From assembly GCA_902778585.1 (NCBI GenBank), contig CACYYD010000007.1, positions 1 through 64,000 on the forward strand: DNA of 64,000 bases, read 5' to 3'. The position numbers and the translations under genes are program-made. The first letter of the stretch is position 1. Each line of letters starts with the position of its first letter. Under the pieces are notes generated by a model that saw only the letters and a list, made by a program, of their open reading frames with translations, did no database searches and was not told the DNA's origin. Source of the DNA: an uncultured Eubacteriales bacterium. GTDB lineage: Bacteria > Bacillota > Clostridia > Peptostreptococcales > Anaerovoracaceae. This document shows positions 40,370 to 49,057 of the stretch, in pieces.

Positions 40370-40990
40370 ATGGATTGTCTGATCATCGGCGTCGCCGGCG
40401 GTACCGGCTCCGGCAAGTCAACTTTTACAAACCGCATCAAAGCTGAATTCGGAGACAGGGTCTCTGTCATCTACTATGACAACTACTACAAGGCCCACGA
40501 CGACATTCCTTTTGAGGAGCGCAAGCTTATAAACTACGACCATCCTGATGCTTTTGAGACAGAGCTCTTCATCGAGCACCTCAGAAAGCTCAGAAACGGC
40601 GAGGGCGTCGACTGCCCTGTGTACGATTACACCATCCACAACAGAAGCCATGAGACGGTAAGGATAGAGCCGTCACCGGTCATCATCGTAGAGGGCATCA
40701 TGGTGCTCCAGAACGAGGACTTAAGAGACCTGCTGGACATCAAGATCTACGTCGAGGCGGACGCTGACGAGAGGATCCTCCGCCGTGTCATCAGAGACGT
40801 GAAAGAGCGCGGCCGTGACGTTGAAGGCATAGCGATGCAGTACCTCACAACGGTAAAGCCGATGCACTACATCTACGTTGAGCCGACAAAGTATCTGGCC
40901 GACATCGTGCTCAACAGCGGCATGAACGACGTAGTATTTGACGTGATAAAGGTAAAGATCGAATCGCACCTCGCAAGACAAGGCGCGTAA
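40370..40990 (+). CDS. udk: Uridine kinase
   Basis: Phosphorylates uridine and cytidine in pyrimidine salvage. 206 residues with the P-loop GGTGSGKST near residue 11, YYDNYYK near 36, CPVYDYTIHNR near 84 and RVIRDVKERGRD near 143, all typical of the family. GGAGGATA ribosome site. It starts a salvage-type group with purine nucleoside phosphorylase downstream; the LarC-like gene sits between them. Confidence 0.95.
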   Translation: MDCLIIGVAGGTGSGKSTFTNRIKAEFGDRVSVIYYDNYYKAHDDIPFEERKLINYDHPDAFETELFIEHLRKLRNGEGVDCPVYDYTIHNRSHETVRIEPSPVIIVEGIMVLQNEDLRDLLDIKIYVEADADERILRRVIRDVKERGRDVEGIAMQYLTTVKPMHYIYVEPTKYLADIVLNSGMNDVVFDVIKVKIESHLARQGA

Positions 40991-41010
40991 GCTGCAGGCA
41001 AGGGAAAGAG

Positions 41011-41463
41011 ATGAAAGACAGAGTATGCGAATTTGAGTGCAATATCGACGACATGACTGCGGAGGAACTCGCTTTCGCGGCCGAAAGGCTGATGGAAGAG
41101 GGCGCCAGAGACGTCACGCTCTCTTCGATACAGATGAAGAAGGGCCGTCCGGCAACGCTCATGACAGTCATGTGCTCAGATGATGAATCCGAGAAGGAGC
41201 GTATCATCGGCCTCATTTTCAAATACACTTCTACTATAGGTATACGCGAGCTTATATCCGAAAGATATGTGCTCGACCGCGAAGAAAAGACTTATGAAAC
41301 TCCGTACGGAAGCGTGAGAGTCAAGGAAGTCAGCGGCTTCGGCGTAAGCAGGCAGAAGATCGAGTATGAAGACCTCGCCCGCATAGCCCGTGAACAGGGC
41401 GTAAGCATAGCTGAAGCGCGCCGGCTCGTGATGGAATCGATGGGACCTGAGAAGGAGGCCTGA
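41011..41463 (+). CDS. Stand-alone LarC C-terminal domain (nickel insertion protein, LarC2-like)
   Basis: 150 residues corresponding to the second half of LarC, the CTP-dependent nickel insertase of the nickel-pincer cofactor pathway: ECNIDDMTAEELAFAAERL opening, QMKKGRPATLMTVMC near residue 45, STIGIRE near 77 and YEDLARIAREQGVS near 118. The N-terminal half (LarC1) is not upstream; udk is. In some bacteria LarC1 and LarC2 are joined by a programmed frameshift; nothing here suggests that. It starts after GGGAAAGAG and is followed 6 bases later by the phosphorylase gene. Confidence 0.82.
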   Translation: MKDRVCEFECNIDDMTAEELAFAAERLMEEGARDVTLSSIQMKKGRPATLMTVMCSDDESEKERIIGLIFKYTSTIGIRELISERYVLDREEKTYETPYGSVRVKEVSGFGVSRQKIEYEDLARIAREQGVSIAEARRLVMESMGPEKEA

Positions 41464-41469
41464 AAGGGA

Positions 41470-42297
41470 ATGACAGGAGCTGAGGAACTCAGAAAGAATT
41501 TGAAAGAGACTGTCGCTTTTCTGAATGAAAACGGCGTTAAGGATCCGGAGATAGGCGTGATCCTGGGCTCGGGACTCAACGGTTTTGCCGAAAGGATAGC
41601 TGATCCCGTGGTCTTCTCATACGACGACATCCCAAACATGCAGGCCGGAAAGGTGTCCGACCACAGGGGTGTGCTGGTATTCGGTGAGTACCATGGCAAA
41701 CGTGTCGTGATGCTGGCAGGCCGCTTCCACTACTACGAGAGCCTGGATATGCAGAAAGCCTCGTATGCGGCCAGAGTCCTTGTGGCTCTTGGCGTTAAGC
41801 GCTTCATAATCACCAATGCGGCAGGCTGCATCAACACCGGATGGAATGTGGGCGACCTGATGCTCATACGTGACCATATCAATTTATCGGGAAACAATCC
41901 GCTCATAGGCGACAACCTCGATGAGTTCGGGCCGAGGTTCCCTGACATGACATATACATACAATGCAGAGCTCCGCAAAAAACTCAAAACAAAGGCTTCG
42001 GAGAAGGGCATCGGCCTGAGAGAAGGCGTCTACATGATGTTCACGGGTCCGAGCTTTGAGACTCCTGCAGAGATAAGATTCGCGCGGACCATAGGTGCAG
42101 ACGCGGCGGGAATGTCCACTGTGCCTGAGGCTATAATCGCAAATCACGCGGGCTGCGAGATCATCGGAATATCGCTGATGACAAACATGGCTGCAGGCGT
42201 TCTGGATCAGCCGCTTTCGGGAGAAGAAGTGAACGCTGCTGCAGCGGAGGCGAGAGACAAATTCGGCACCGTACTGGATCTTGCCATCGACATCTGA
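41470..42297 (+). CDS. Purine-nucleoside phosphorylase (family 2, trimeric type)
   Basis: Phosphorolysis of purine (deoxy)nucleosides. 275 residues with VILGSGLNG near residue 30, GRFHYYE near 84, the TNAAG loop near 114 and GPSFETPAEIR near 194, then MSTVPEA near 214. The conserved Asn in the LMTNMAAG segment near 238 suggests inosine/guanosine specificity. It is downstream of udk and the LarC-like gene in one probable operon. Confidence 0.93.
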   Translation: MTGAEELRKNLKETVAFLNENGVKDPEIGVILGSGLNGFAERIADPVVFSYDDIPNMQAGKVSDHRGVLVFGEYHGKRVVMLAGRFHYYESLDMQKASYAARVLVALGVKRFIITNAAGCINTGWNVGDLMLIRDHINLSGNNPLIGDNLDEFGPRFPDMTYTYNAELRKKLKTKASEKGIGLREGVYMMFTGPSFETPAEIRFARTIGADAAGMSTVPEAIIANHAGCEIIGISLMTNMAAGVLDQPLSGEEVNAAAAEARDKFGTVLDLAIDI

Positions 42298-42376
42298 CAA
42301 TATTGCCGGCAAACTGACAGCCGGCTCAAATAAAAGCACTATAAAAAGAACTGACAAAGAAAGAGGATAACCCCAA

Positions 42377-42952
42377 ATGGAAGCAAAACTGACAAGGGAA
42401 CAGGCGAACGACCTGCTCCACAAGTACGTTAAAGGTGAGCACTACATCACTCACAGCTATGCCGTAGAGGCCATCATGAGAGGCCTTGCGAAGAAGCTTG
42501 CACCGGACGATGTCGAGTACTGGGGCATCTGCGGACTGCTGCACGATCTCGACGAGGAGACAGCTCCTTGGAGGGATGACTTTGCAACTCACGGTCCTAC
42601 TTCCGCAAAGATCCTGCAGGACGAAGGCTTCGGCGATCCTGTGATGGAGAACGCCATCAAGGCCCACAATCCGGCATGCGGCAAGAATCCTGAGACGACG
42701 CTCGAGTACGCGCTCATCGCTGCAGACCCTATGTCGGGCTTCCTCAAGGCGATAGCTCAGATCTATCCGGACAAGAAGATCGCGAGCGTAAAGCATAAAT
42801 CCGTAAACAAGAGATTCAAGGAGACACGCTTCGCGGCAGGAGCCAACAGACAGTACATGGCTCTGATCGAGAAGACGGGCATGGACTGGGATACGTTCGT
42901 GGACGTAGCTCTTGAGTCGATGACAGAGATCGCCGACAAGATCGGACTGTAG
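42377..42952 (+). CDS. HD domain phosphohydrolase
   Basis: 191-residue protein with the HD motif LLHDLDEE near residue 56 and upstream His in HSYAVE near residue 28, completing an HD-type metal site; a later His-Asn pair (KAHNP near 95) and AADP near 115 follow. Predicted phosphohydrolase on a nucleotide or similar; substrate unknown. GAGGATAA-type ribosome site. Nine bases before the next gene. Confidence 0.88.
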   Translation: MEAKLTREQANDLLHKYVKGEHYITHSYAVEAIMRGLAKKLAPDDVEYWGICGLLHDLDEETAPWRDDFATHGPTSAKILQDEGFGDPVMENAIKAHNPACGKNPETTLEYALIAADPMSGFLKAIAQIYPDKKIASVKHKSVNKRFKETRFAAGANRQYMALIEKTGMDWDTFVDVALESMTEIADKIGL

Positions 42953-42961
42953 GGAGATAAA

Positions 42962-43864
42962 ATGACACAGAAATATAAGGGTGCGAGGGCCGGACATCTG
43001 GAGGAACTCGCGTACAGGATGACAGAGATAGATACAAGGCCGAACGACGGGCAGTTCCTTGGCATGAAGCTCAAGGTCTCGGAGGCGATAGACCATCTGC
43101 TGAGAGCGATGTTCCCGTATCACTTTGGCAAGTCGCGCGCCAGATTCGTGGAGACCGAGAAGCGCACTTACGAACTGATGCAGGCGTTTGACGCGCTCGA
43201 TCAGACTCTCGAACTGGTCTATGACGATGCTGCCGAGGCGACCGAAAAGGTCGACGAGCTGATAAACGCTCTGCCTGACATCCTCGAGGTCCTCAAGACC
43301 GATATCCAGGCAGGCTATGAGGGAGACCCGGCTGCAAAGAGCCCTGACGAGGTCATCATCACATATCCGGCGTTTTTCGCGATCGCAGTCTACAGACTTG
43401 CGCACAAGCTGTACGAGATGGGCGTTCCAATGATCCCGAGAGTCATGACCGAGCAGGCACATGAGGCGACGGGGATCGACATCCATCCGGGCGCGACGAT
43501 CGGAAGATACTTCTTCATCGACCACGGCACGGGCGTCGTAATCGGTGAGACCACCACGATAGGCGAGCATGTGAAGCTTTACCAGCACGTGACACTGGGC
43601 GCCAAGAGCTTCCCGCTTGCGGAGGATGGAACTCCTATCAAGGGCATCAAGCGTCATCCTGACATCGGCGACAGGGTAGTGATCTACGCCGGAGCGACCA
43701 TCCTGGGAGGCGATACGAGGATAGGCGATGACTGTGTGGTCGGCGGTAACGTATGGCTGACGCATTCGCTCGATCCTGGCACGACTATAGTCACAAAACC
43801 GAGCGGACAGGCTCTTTCAACCGACAATCTCTCACCTGAAGAGACCATAGAGTGGTTCATCTGA
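42962..43864 (+). CDS. cysE: Serine O-acetyltransferase (EpsC/SrpH-type)
   Basis: Acetylates serine at the first step of cysteine synthesis. 300 residues: a long helical N-terminal part (to about 175) and a left-handed beta helix of hexapeptide repeats (IHPGATIGRYFFIDHGTGVVIG, then GAKSFP, IGDRVVIYAGATILGG). The His in FFIDHGTG near residue 184 matches the catalytic one. The long N-terminus is typical of the EpsC-like group, not the short E. coli CysE. A terminator follows. Confidence 0.9.
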   Translation: MTQKYKGARAGHLEELAYRMTEIDTRPNDGQFLGMKLKVSEAIDHLLRAMFPYHFGKSRARFVETEKRTYELMQAFDALDQTLELVYDDAAEATEKVDELINALPDILEVLKTDIQAGYEGDPAAKSPDEVIITYPAFFAIAVYRLAHKLYEMGVPMIPRVMTEQAHEATGIDIHPGATIGRYFFIDHGTGVVIGETTTIGEHVKLYQHVTLGAKSFPLAEDGTPIKGIKRHPDIGDRVVIYAGATILGGDTRIGDDCVVGGNVWLTHSLDPGTTIVTKPSGQALSTDNLSPEETIEWFI

Positions 43865-43902
43865 TAAAGAGAACGCCCGCGCGTCTCAAATGATTGAAAA
43901 AT

Positions 43903-43936
43903 AAAGCGCATGCTGTTGATACAGCGGCGCTTTTTT
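43903..43936 (+). terminator. Rho-independent terminator
   Basis: AAAGCGC and GCTGT on the 5-prime side pair with ACAGC and GCGCTTT on the other, with a TGAT loop and a T6 tail at about 43931-43936. Isolates the selC-selA-selB unit from cysE. Confidence 0.85.
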
Positions 43937-43989
43937 GATATGATTCCTTAAGTGCGGCCGCGAAGATTTTGCGTTTGCCGCAGCGACCT

Positions 43990-44087
43990 GGGGGTAGATA
44001 GGTGCTGGTGTGCCTCGCGGTCTTCAAAACCGTTTGCGAGGGGTTAGAAGCCTCTTGGGTGGGTTCGATTCCCACGTACTCCCGCCA
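43990..44087 (+). tRNA. selC: tRNA-Sec (anticodon UCA)
   Basis: 98-nt tRNA reading UGA. Parts: acceptor 43990-43997 with 44076-44083 (seven pairs including one G-U; the eighth is G-G), a 6-bp D stem (44000-44005 / 44010-44015), a 5-bp anticodon stem with TCA at 44024-44026, a long variable arm (GAGG / CCTC), a T arm GTGGG-TTCGATT-CCCAC, discriminator G84 and encoded CCA. The long variable arm and the 6-bp D stem identify tRNA-Sec. It is 24 bases upstream of selA. Confidence 0.96.
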
Positions 44088-44110
44088 CTTTGAACACGGA
44101 GGTCGGAGCC

Positions 44111-45568
44111 ATGACTAAAAAAGAACTGCTTAGAGGGATCCCGAAGATCGACGAAGTGATGAGGCAGGACCCTCTTGTTGTATTGTCAGAAGAGAAAGGA
44201 AGCCTTCTTGTAACAGAAGCGGTGCGCGAGGTGATAGCAGACCTCAGGGCATCGATCCTTGCATTGGAGGATGGAGGCGCTGAGTCATTCGATCCTGCAG
44301 CTCTCGGACTTGCTGCTGTTGCGGATGCTGCCGCCAAAAGGCTTCTGCTCGACGAAGAACTGAATCTCTATCCTGTGATAAACGCCACGGGAACGATCCT
44401 TCATACGAATCTCGGAAGGGCGCCGCTCTGCAAGGGCGCCGTCGAGAATGTTGCGAAGGTGTCGGCAGGCTATTCCGACCTTGAATATAACGTGCCTAAG
44501 GGCAAGAGGGGCTCGCGCCACGATCTCGTGGGAGACCTCATCGCAGAACTCACCGGCGCGGAGGACGCGATGGTAGTAAACAACAATGCTGCCGCAACTA
44601 TGATAGTCCTCGCAAGCATGGGAGCTGGCAAAGAGATAGTAGTCTCCAGAGGAGAGCTCGTGGAGATAGGCGGAGCGTTCAGGATCCCTGACATCATGAT
44701 GCAGTCGGGCGCTTACCTCCAGGAGGTCGGCACCAGCAATAAGACAAAGGCATCCGACTACGAGAACGCCATCGTCACAAAGAAGGACCTCGCGGATCCT
44801 TCGTTCAACGCGGGTGATCCGAGACACGGCATGCGCTTCGAGACAGGCGCTCTCATGAAGGTGCACAAGTCCAACTATGACATAGTGGGATTCACCGAAG
44901 AGGCGACTCTCGAAGAACTCGTCGAGATCGGAAAGAAGCACGACCTCCCGGTCATCTTCGACATGGGAAACGGCCTTATGCTCGACATGTCTGCGTACGG
45001 ACTGAGTGAGCCTAACATCCCGGCTTCACTGGCTACAGGCATCGACGTGATGCTCTTCAGCGGCGACAAGCTGCTGGGCGGCCCGCAGGCCGGCATCATA
45101 GTCGGAAAGAAGAAATACATAAAGGCAATGAAGAAGCATCCGCTCGCGAGGGCGATGAGGGTAGACAAGATGACCTTCGCAGCGCTCGAGGCGACGCTCA
45201 TGAAATACAGAGACCCTGAGATGGCTCTCCGCGACATCCCGGTGCTCAATATGATATCTGCATCCGAAGATGAGATGAAGGAGAAGGCCGGCAGACTCGT
45301 GAACGCTATAAGCAGGATCGCTCCTGAGATAAAGACCGAGATAGTTCCGGTACTCGACCAGATAGGCGGCGGATCTGCTCCTATGGTGAGACTCCCAGGA
45401 TGGGCGGTCGCTGTATGGGACGGCACAAAGTCGGCCGACAGAACGGAGAGGAAGCTGCGCAAGGCGGAGATCCCGGTCATCGCGCGCATCAATGACGATA
45501 AGCTGCTGCTCTGCGTGCGTACTATTGCCGAGGACGAGCTTGAGGCCGTAGCGGAGGCACTCAAATAG
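44111..45568 (+). CDS. selA: L-seryl-tRNA(Sec) selenium transferase
   Basis: PLP enzyme that converts Ser-tRNA(Sec) to Sec-tRNA(Sec) using selenophosphate. 485 residues from the ATG at 44111 (ACGGAGG upstream); a TTG at 44090 abuts the tRNA and is rejected. Motifs: NATGTILHTNLGRAPL near residue 94, and SGDKLLGG near 318 with the cofactor lysine (about 320). Placed directly after selC and 3 bases before selB, the standard clostridial layout. Confidence 0.96.
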   Translation: MTKKELLRGIPKIDEVMRQDPLVVLSEEKGSLLVTEAVREVIADLRASILALEDGGAESFDPAALGLAAVADAAAKRLLLDEELNLYPVINATGTILHTNLGRAPLCKGAVENVAKVSAGYSDLEYNVPKGKRGSRHDLVGDLIAELTGAEDAMVVNNNAAATMIVLASMGAGKEIVVSRGELVEIGGAFRIPDIMMQSGAYLQEVGTSNKTKASDYENAIVTKKDLADPSFNAGDPRHGMRFETGALMKVHKSNYDIVGFTEEATLEELVEIGKKHDLPVIFDMGNGLMLDMSAYGLSEPNIPASLATGIDVMLFSGDKLLGGPQAGIIVGKKKYIKAMKKHPLARAMRVDKMTFAALEATLMKYRDPEMALRDIPVLNMISASEDEMKEKAGRLVNAISRIAPEIKTEIVPVLDQIGGGSAPMVRLPGWAVAVWDGTKSADRTERKLRKAEIPVIARINDDKLLLCVRTIAEDELEAVAEALK

Positions 45569-45571
45569 AAC

Positions 45572-47470
45572 ATGAAGAACATAATCATAGGTACGGCCGG
45601 TCACGTCGACCACGGCAAAACGACGCTCATAAAGGCGCTCAGCGGTATCGACACTGACAGGCTCGAAGAAGAAAAAAAGCGCGGCATCACCATAGAGCTG
45701 GGCTTCGCCCACATCCCGAATGATGCCGGATACAATATAGGAGTCATCGACGTCCCGGGGCATGAGAAATTCATCAAGCACATGCTCGCGGGCATAGGCG
45801 GCATCGACTTTGTACTTTTTGTAGTAGCTGCCGACGAGGGCATAATGCCTCAGACGAGGGAACACTTTGAGATCCTCCAGTCGCTCGGTATCAACGACGG
45901 CATCATTGCTGTCACCAAGAAGGACATGGTAGACGACGAGTGGCTCGAGATGCTGCTCGAAGACGTGACGGACTACTTCAAAGGTTCCTTCCTTGAGGGA
46001 AAGCCGATGTTCACGGTCAGCGCCGCGACAGGCGAGGGCATAGATGAGCTCAAAGAGGCTATCATCGCCAAGTGCGACAGGGAAAACAAGCGCCGCGAGG
46101 AGAAAGAGCTTTTCAGGCTGCCTGTGGACAGGGTCTTCACGATGCAGGGCTTCGGCACCGTCGTGACAGGCACTCTCATGGACGGCAATGTCCATGTGGG
46201 CGATGACGTGATGATCTACCCTGAAGGCACAAAGGCCAAGGTAAGGGGCATACAGACATACGGAAAAGAGACAGACTCGGCTCTTGCAGGCCAGAGGACG
46301 GCTATAAACCTTTCGGGCATCTCGAAGGATGACATCGACAGGGGCGACATAGTTGCATACAAAGAGGCCGTCACGGTCACGAGCATGCTCGACACCGAGA
46401 TAAGCATATTCAGCTCCACGGACAGGATCATACTCAACAACAGCAGGGTACACCTATACTGCGGCTCGGACGAGGTGCTCTGCAAGGTGATACTCCTTGA
46501 CAGAGATGCGGCTGCGGCCGGAGACACATGCTACGCCCAGCTGAGGCTCGAGGAGCCTATGGCCGTAAGGCGCGGTGACAGATTCATCATAAGATTCTAC
46601 TCGCCTATAATCACGGTCGGAGGAGGACGCATCATAGACGCGTCTCCGTCAAAGCACAAGAGAAACAAGCCTGAGGTACTCGCCGGCATGGATGTGCTGG
46701 CAAACGGAAGCCTCAGCGAGATCATATACGCAAAGGCGTCCGAGAGGCGCTTTGTGAGACAGAAGGAACTGGCGCACGAGCTCGGCATACTCGAGAGCGA
46801 GATGCAGGCCGCGGCAAATGGCGGCATGGAGTCCGGCGCTCTGACGGTGCTGCCTGACGACACTCTGGTGAGCGATTCGAAACTCGCGCACCTTACGGAC
46901 GACATGAAACGCATCACCGAGGAGTACCACGCGGCGAATCCGCTGGCGGACGGCATTCCGAGGCAGGAACTCATCTCCAGGCTCAGGGAGCGCTGGTTCA
47001 CCGAAGATGACAAGCTGATCCAGGCATTCATAAAGTACATGCTGTCTGAGGGCGTCATCGAGGACCGCGGCAAGTCCATCGCCATAAGCGGCTTCAGCAT
47101 CGAATACACCGAAGAGCAGAAGGCTCTGAAGGATAAGATCGCATCGATCTACAGAGACGCCGGCATAGAGATGCCGAAGAACGACGAGGTCTTCGCACTT
47201 TATAAGGATGCACGCATAGTGAGGGCGATTCTTGAGGACCTCGAAGGCGAGGGAGTGATCCGCAAGGTGAATCCGTCGTACTACATAGAAAGTTCTGCAT
47301 GGGACAAAGCTGTGGACACGGCAATGGCGTTCGAAGGTCCGTTCACGCTGGCTGAGTACAGGGACAGACTCGGCACCTCAAGAAAGTTCGCGGCAGAATT
47401 CCTGCCTGCGATGGACAAGGCCGGTATCACGGTGTTTGACGGTGAGACCCGTACTGCCGTAAGAAAATAA
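45572..47470 (+). CDS. selB: Selenocysteine-specific elongation factor
   Basis: GTPase that brings Sec-tRNA to UGA codons at the SECIS hairpin. 632 residues. G1 is GHVDHGKT at residues 10-17, G2 GITIELGFA near 38, G3 DVPGHEKF near 60, G4 TKKD near 113. Domains II and III follow, then C-terminal winged helices (from about residue 380) that bind the SECIS; the tail (TLAEYRDRLGTSRKFA) matches. Starts 3 bases after the selA stop. Confidence 0.96.
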   Translation: MKNIIIGTAGHVDHGKTTLIKALSGIDTDRLEEEKKRGITIELGFAHIPNDAGYNIGVIDVPGHEKFIKHMLAGIGGIDFVLFVVAADEGIMPQTREHFEILQSLGINDGIIAVTKKDMVDDEWLEMLLEDVTDYFKGSFLEGKPMFTVSAATGEGIDELKEAIIAKCDRENKRREEKELFRLPVDRVFTMQGFGTVVTGTLMDGNVHVGDDVMIYPEGTKAKVRGIQTYGKETDSALAGQRTAINLSGISKDDIDRGDIVAYKEAVTVTSMLDTEISIFSSTDRIILNNSRVHLYCGSDEVLCKVILLDRDAAAAGDTCYAQLRLEEPMAVRRGDRFIIRFYSPIITVGGGRIIDASPSKHKRNKPEVLAGMDVLANGSLSEIIYAKASERRFVRQKELAHELGILESEMQAAANGGMESGALTVLPDDTLVSDSKLAHLTDDMKRITEEYHAANPLADGIPRQELISRLRERWFTEDDKLIQAFIKYMLSEGVIEDRGKSIAISGFSIEYTEEQKALKDKIASIYRDAGIEMPKNDEVFALYKDARIVRAILEDLEGEGVIRKVNPSYYIESSAWDKAVDTAMAFEGPFTLAEYRDRLGTSRKFAAEFLPAMDKAGITVFDGETRTAVRK

Positions 47471-47483
47471 ACAGGAACAGTCA

Positions 47484-48098
47484 ATGACAGATAAGGAAAT
47501 CTCTTCAAGAATAAGCACGCTGAAGGCGGGGATCGCAGTTGCGGCTCTGATCCTTGGTGTGATCCTTGTTTTCTGGCTTGTGACCAAGCCGGCGAATGGG
47601 GCAGAAGCCAAGGTGCAGGCCGAACTCGACGCTTTGGCAAGATCTGAATCTGTCGGAAGCGAAGTCGACGCAATGAGGAAATCGCTGTCTGAGGAGGGAA
47701 GCGCCAACTTTGACAGATTCCTCAAAAAGCTGAGGGATTACGACTACGAGATAATCGGCAGCAGAAAGATAAGCGGGGATGACGGCGAGCGCATGGCGGT
47801 CACGGTGAGATTCCGCACCTGCAGCTTCGGAAAGGAGTACCTTGCGGTATGGACAGAGTACCTCAAGTCCAATAACGAAGTTATGCCGGCTGACGGTGAC
47901 CTTACAGGCTTCTACGAGATGCTCTTTGAGCGCCTGGCCGGTCTTGAAGAAAAGGATTATATCAGGGACGTGGAGATAATCTGCGTGGAGCCGCTCGGAA
48001 ACGATGAATGGGTGGCGGATATAAAAGATAATGAAGAACTGCAGGATGCCGTATTCGGCGGCATGATGAGCGAGATGAAGGCGCTCGCTGCAGAGTGA
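47484..48098 (+). CDS. Membrane-anchored protein of unknown function
   Basis: 204 residues: cytoplasmic start, one hydrophobic helix (about residues 15-34), then an acidic soluble domain presumably outside the membrane. No domain recognised. It lies 13 bases after selB and 31 before the Mrp-type gene, so it may be co-transcribed with selAB; a selenium-related role is unproved. Confidence 0.65.
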   Translation: MTDKEISSRISTLKAGIAVAALILGVILVFWLVTKPANGAEAKVQAELDALARSESVGSEVDAMRKSLSEEGSANFDRFLKKLRDYDYEIIGSRKISGDDGERMAVTVRFRTCSFGKEYLAVWTEYLKSNNEVMPADGDLTGFYEMLFERLAGLEEKDYIRDVEIICVEPLGNDEWVADIKDNEELQDAVFGGMMSEMKALAAE

Positions 48099-48129
48099 TC
48101 AAATATTAAGCTACGGAGGAATTAAGGAA

Positions 48130-49026
48130 ATGATTTACGATCTCAGAAATAAGTGTCTGCATCAGGATGCACAGGGCGGCGGAGCAGCTCCTGAGGACTG
48201 CACTCATGACTGCAGTTCGTGCGGAGTCGACTGCCCGTCAAGAGACGGCGGCATCCAGAAGGCTCAGCTCAATGCCAACAGCTCGGTCAAGAAAGTGATC
48301 GGAGTAGTATCGGGCAAGGGCGGCGTAGGAAAGTCGATGGTAACAGCACTTTCCGCACTTGCGGCCACAAGAAACGGATATAAGACAGGCATCATGGACG
48401 CGGATATCACAGGACCATCCATCCCTAAGATGTTCGGCGTTCACACAAAGGCATACGGAAGCGAATTCGGTATCATGCCTGAGGTCACACCGATGGATAT
48501 CAAGCTGATGTCGATCAACCTGCTGGTAGATAACGAGACTGACCCTGTAGTCTGGAGAGGCCCGGTCATCGGCGGCGTCGTAGAGCAGTTCTGGACTGAC
48601 GTATGCTGGGGAGACCTCGATGTTCTCTTCATCGACATGCCTCCTGGGACAGGCGACGTTCCTCTGACTGTATTCCAGTCGCTTCCTATCGACGGCATCA
48701 TAGTCGTTACTTCGCCTCAGGACCTCGTATCCATGATAGTCGCAAAGGCTGTCAATATGGCGAAGCTGATGAACATCCCTGTACTGGGACTTGTAGAGAA
48801 CATGAGCTATATCACTTGCCCGGACTGCGGACGCAAGATCCAGATGTTCGGAGAGAGCCAGGCAGAGGCGGTTGCAGCTGCAAACGGCATCAAGCTGCTT
48901 GAGCAGCTTCCGATCGACCCTGTACTCTCGCAGGAGGCAGACGCCGGCAAGATCGAATTCAATGAAGGCACGCAGATGGAATCCATCCTCGGAGTGCTCG
49001 ACGACCTCGGACTGAAGGCCGAGTAA
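48130..49026 (+). CDS. Mrp/NBP35-family P-loop ATPase
   Basis: Iron-sulfur cluster carrier of 298 residues. N-terminal cysteine cluster (CTHDCSSCGVDC near residues 24-35), Walker A GKGGVGKS near residue 63, MDADITGPSIPK near residue 89, DMPPGTGD near residue 174 and C-terminal CPDC near residue 232. The four-cysteine N-terminus follows the Nbp35 pattern. Likely cluster-assembly scaffold or carrier. Ribosome site GGAGGAATTAAGG. Confidence 0.9.
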   Translation: MIYDLRNKCLHQDAQGGGAAPEDCTHDCSSCGVDCPSRDGGIQKAQLNANSSVKKVIGVVSGKGGVGKSMVTALSALAATRNGYKTGIMDADITGPSIPKMFGVHTKAYGSEFGIMPEVTPMDIKLMSINLLVDNETDPVVWRGPVIGGVVEQFWTDVCWGDLDVLFIDMPPGTGDVPLTVFQSLPIDGIIVVTSPQDLVSMIVAKAVNMAKLMNIPVLGLVENMSYITCPDCGRKIQMFGESQAEAVAAANGIKLLEQLPIDPVLSQEADAGKIEFNEGTQMESILGVLDDLGLKAE

Positions 49027-49057
49027 ACAGCAGCTTTAGGCAGAAAGGGACACTTAT

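Noticed and set aside
42326..43765. 479-codon open frame antisense to the HD and acetyltransferase genes
   Set aside because: It is the reverse of two well-supported genes, has no start signal and no recognisable domain.
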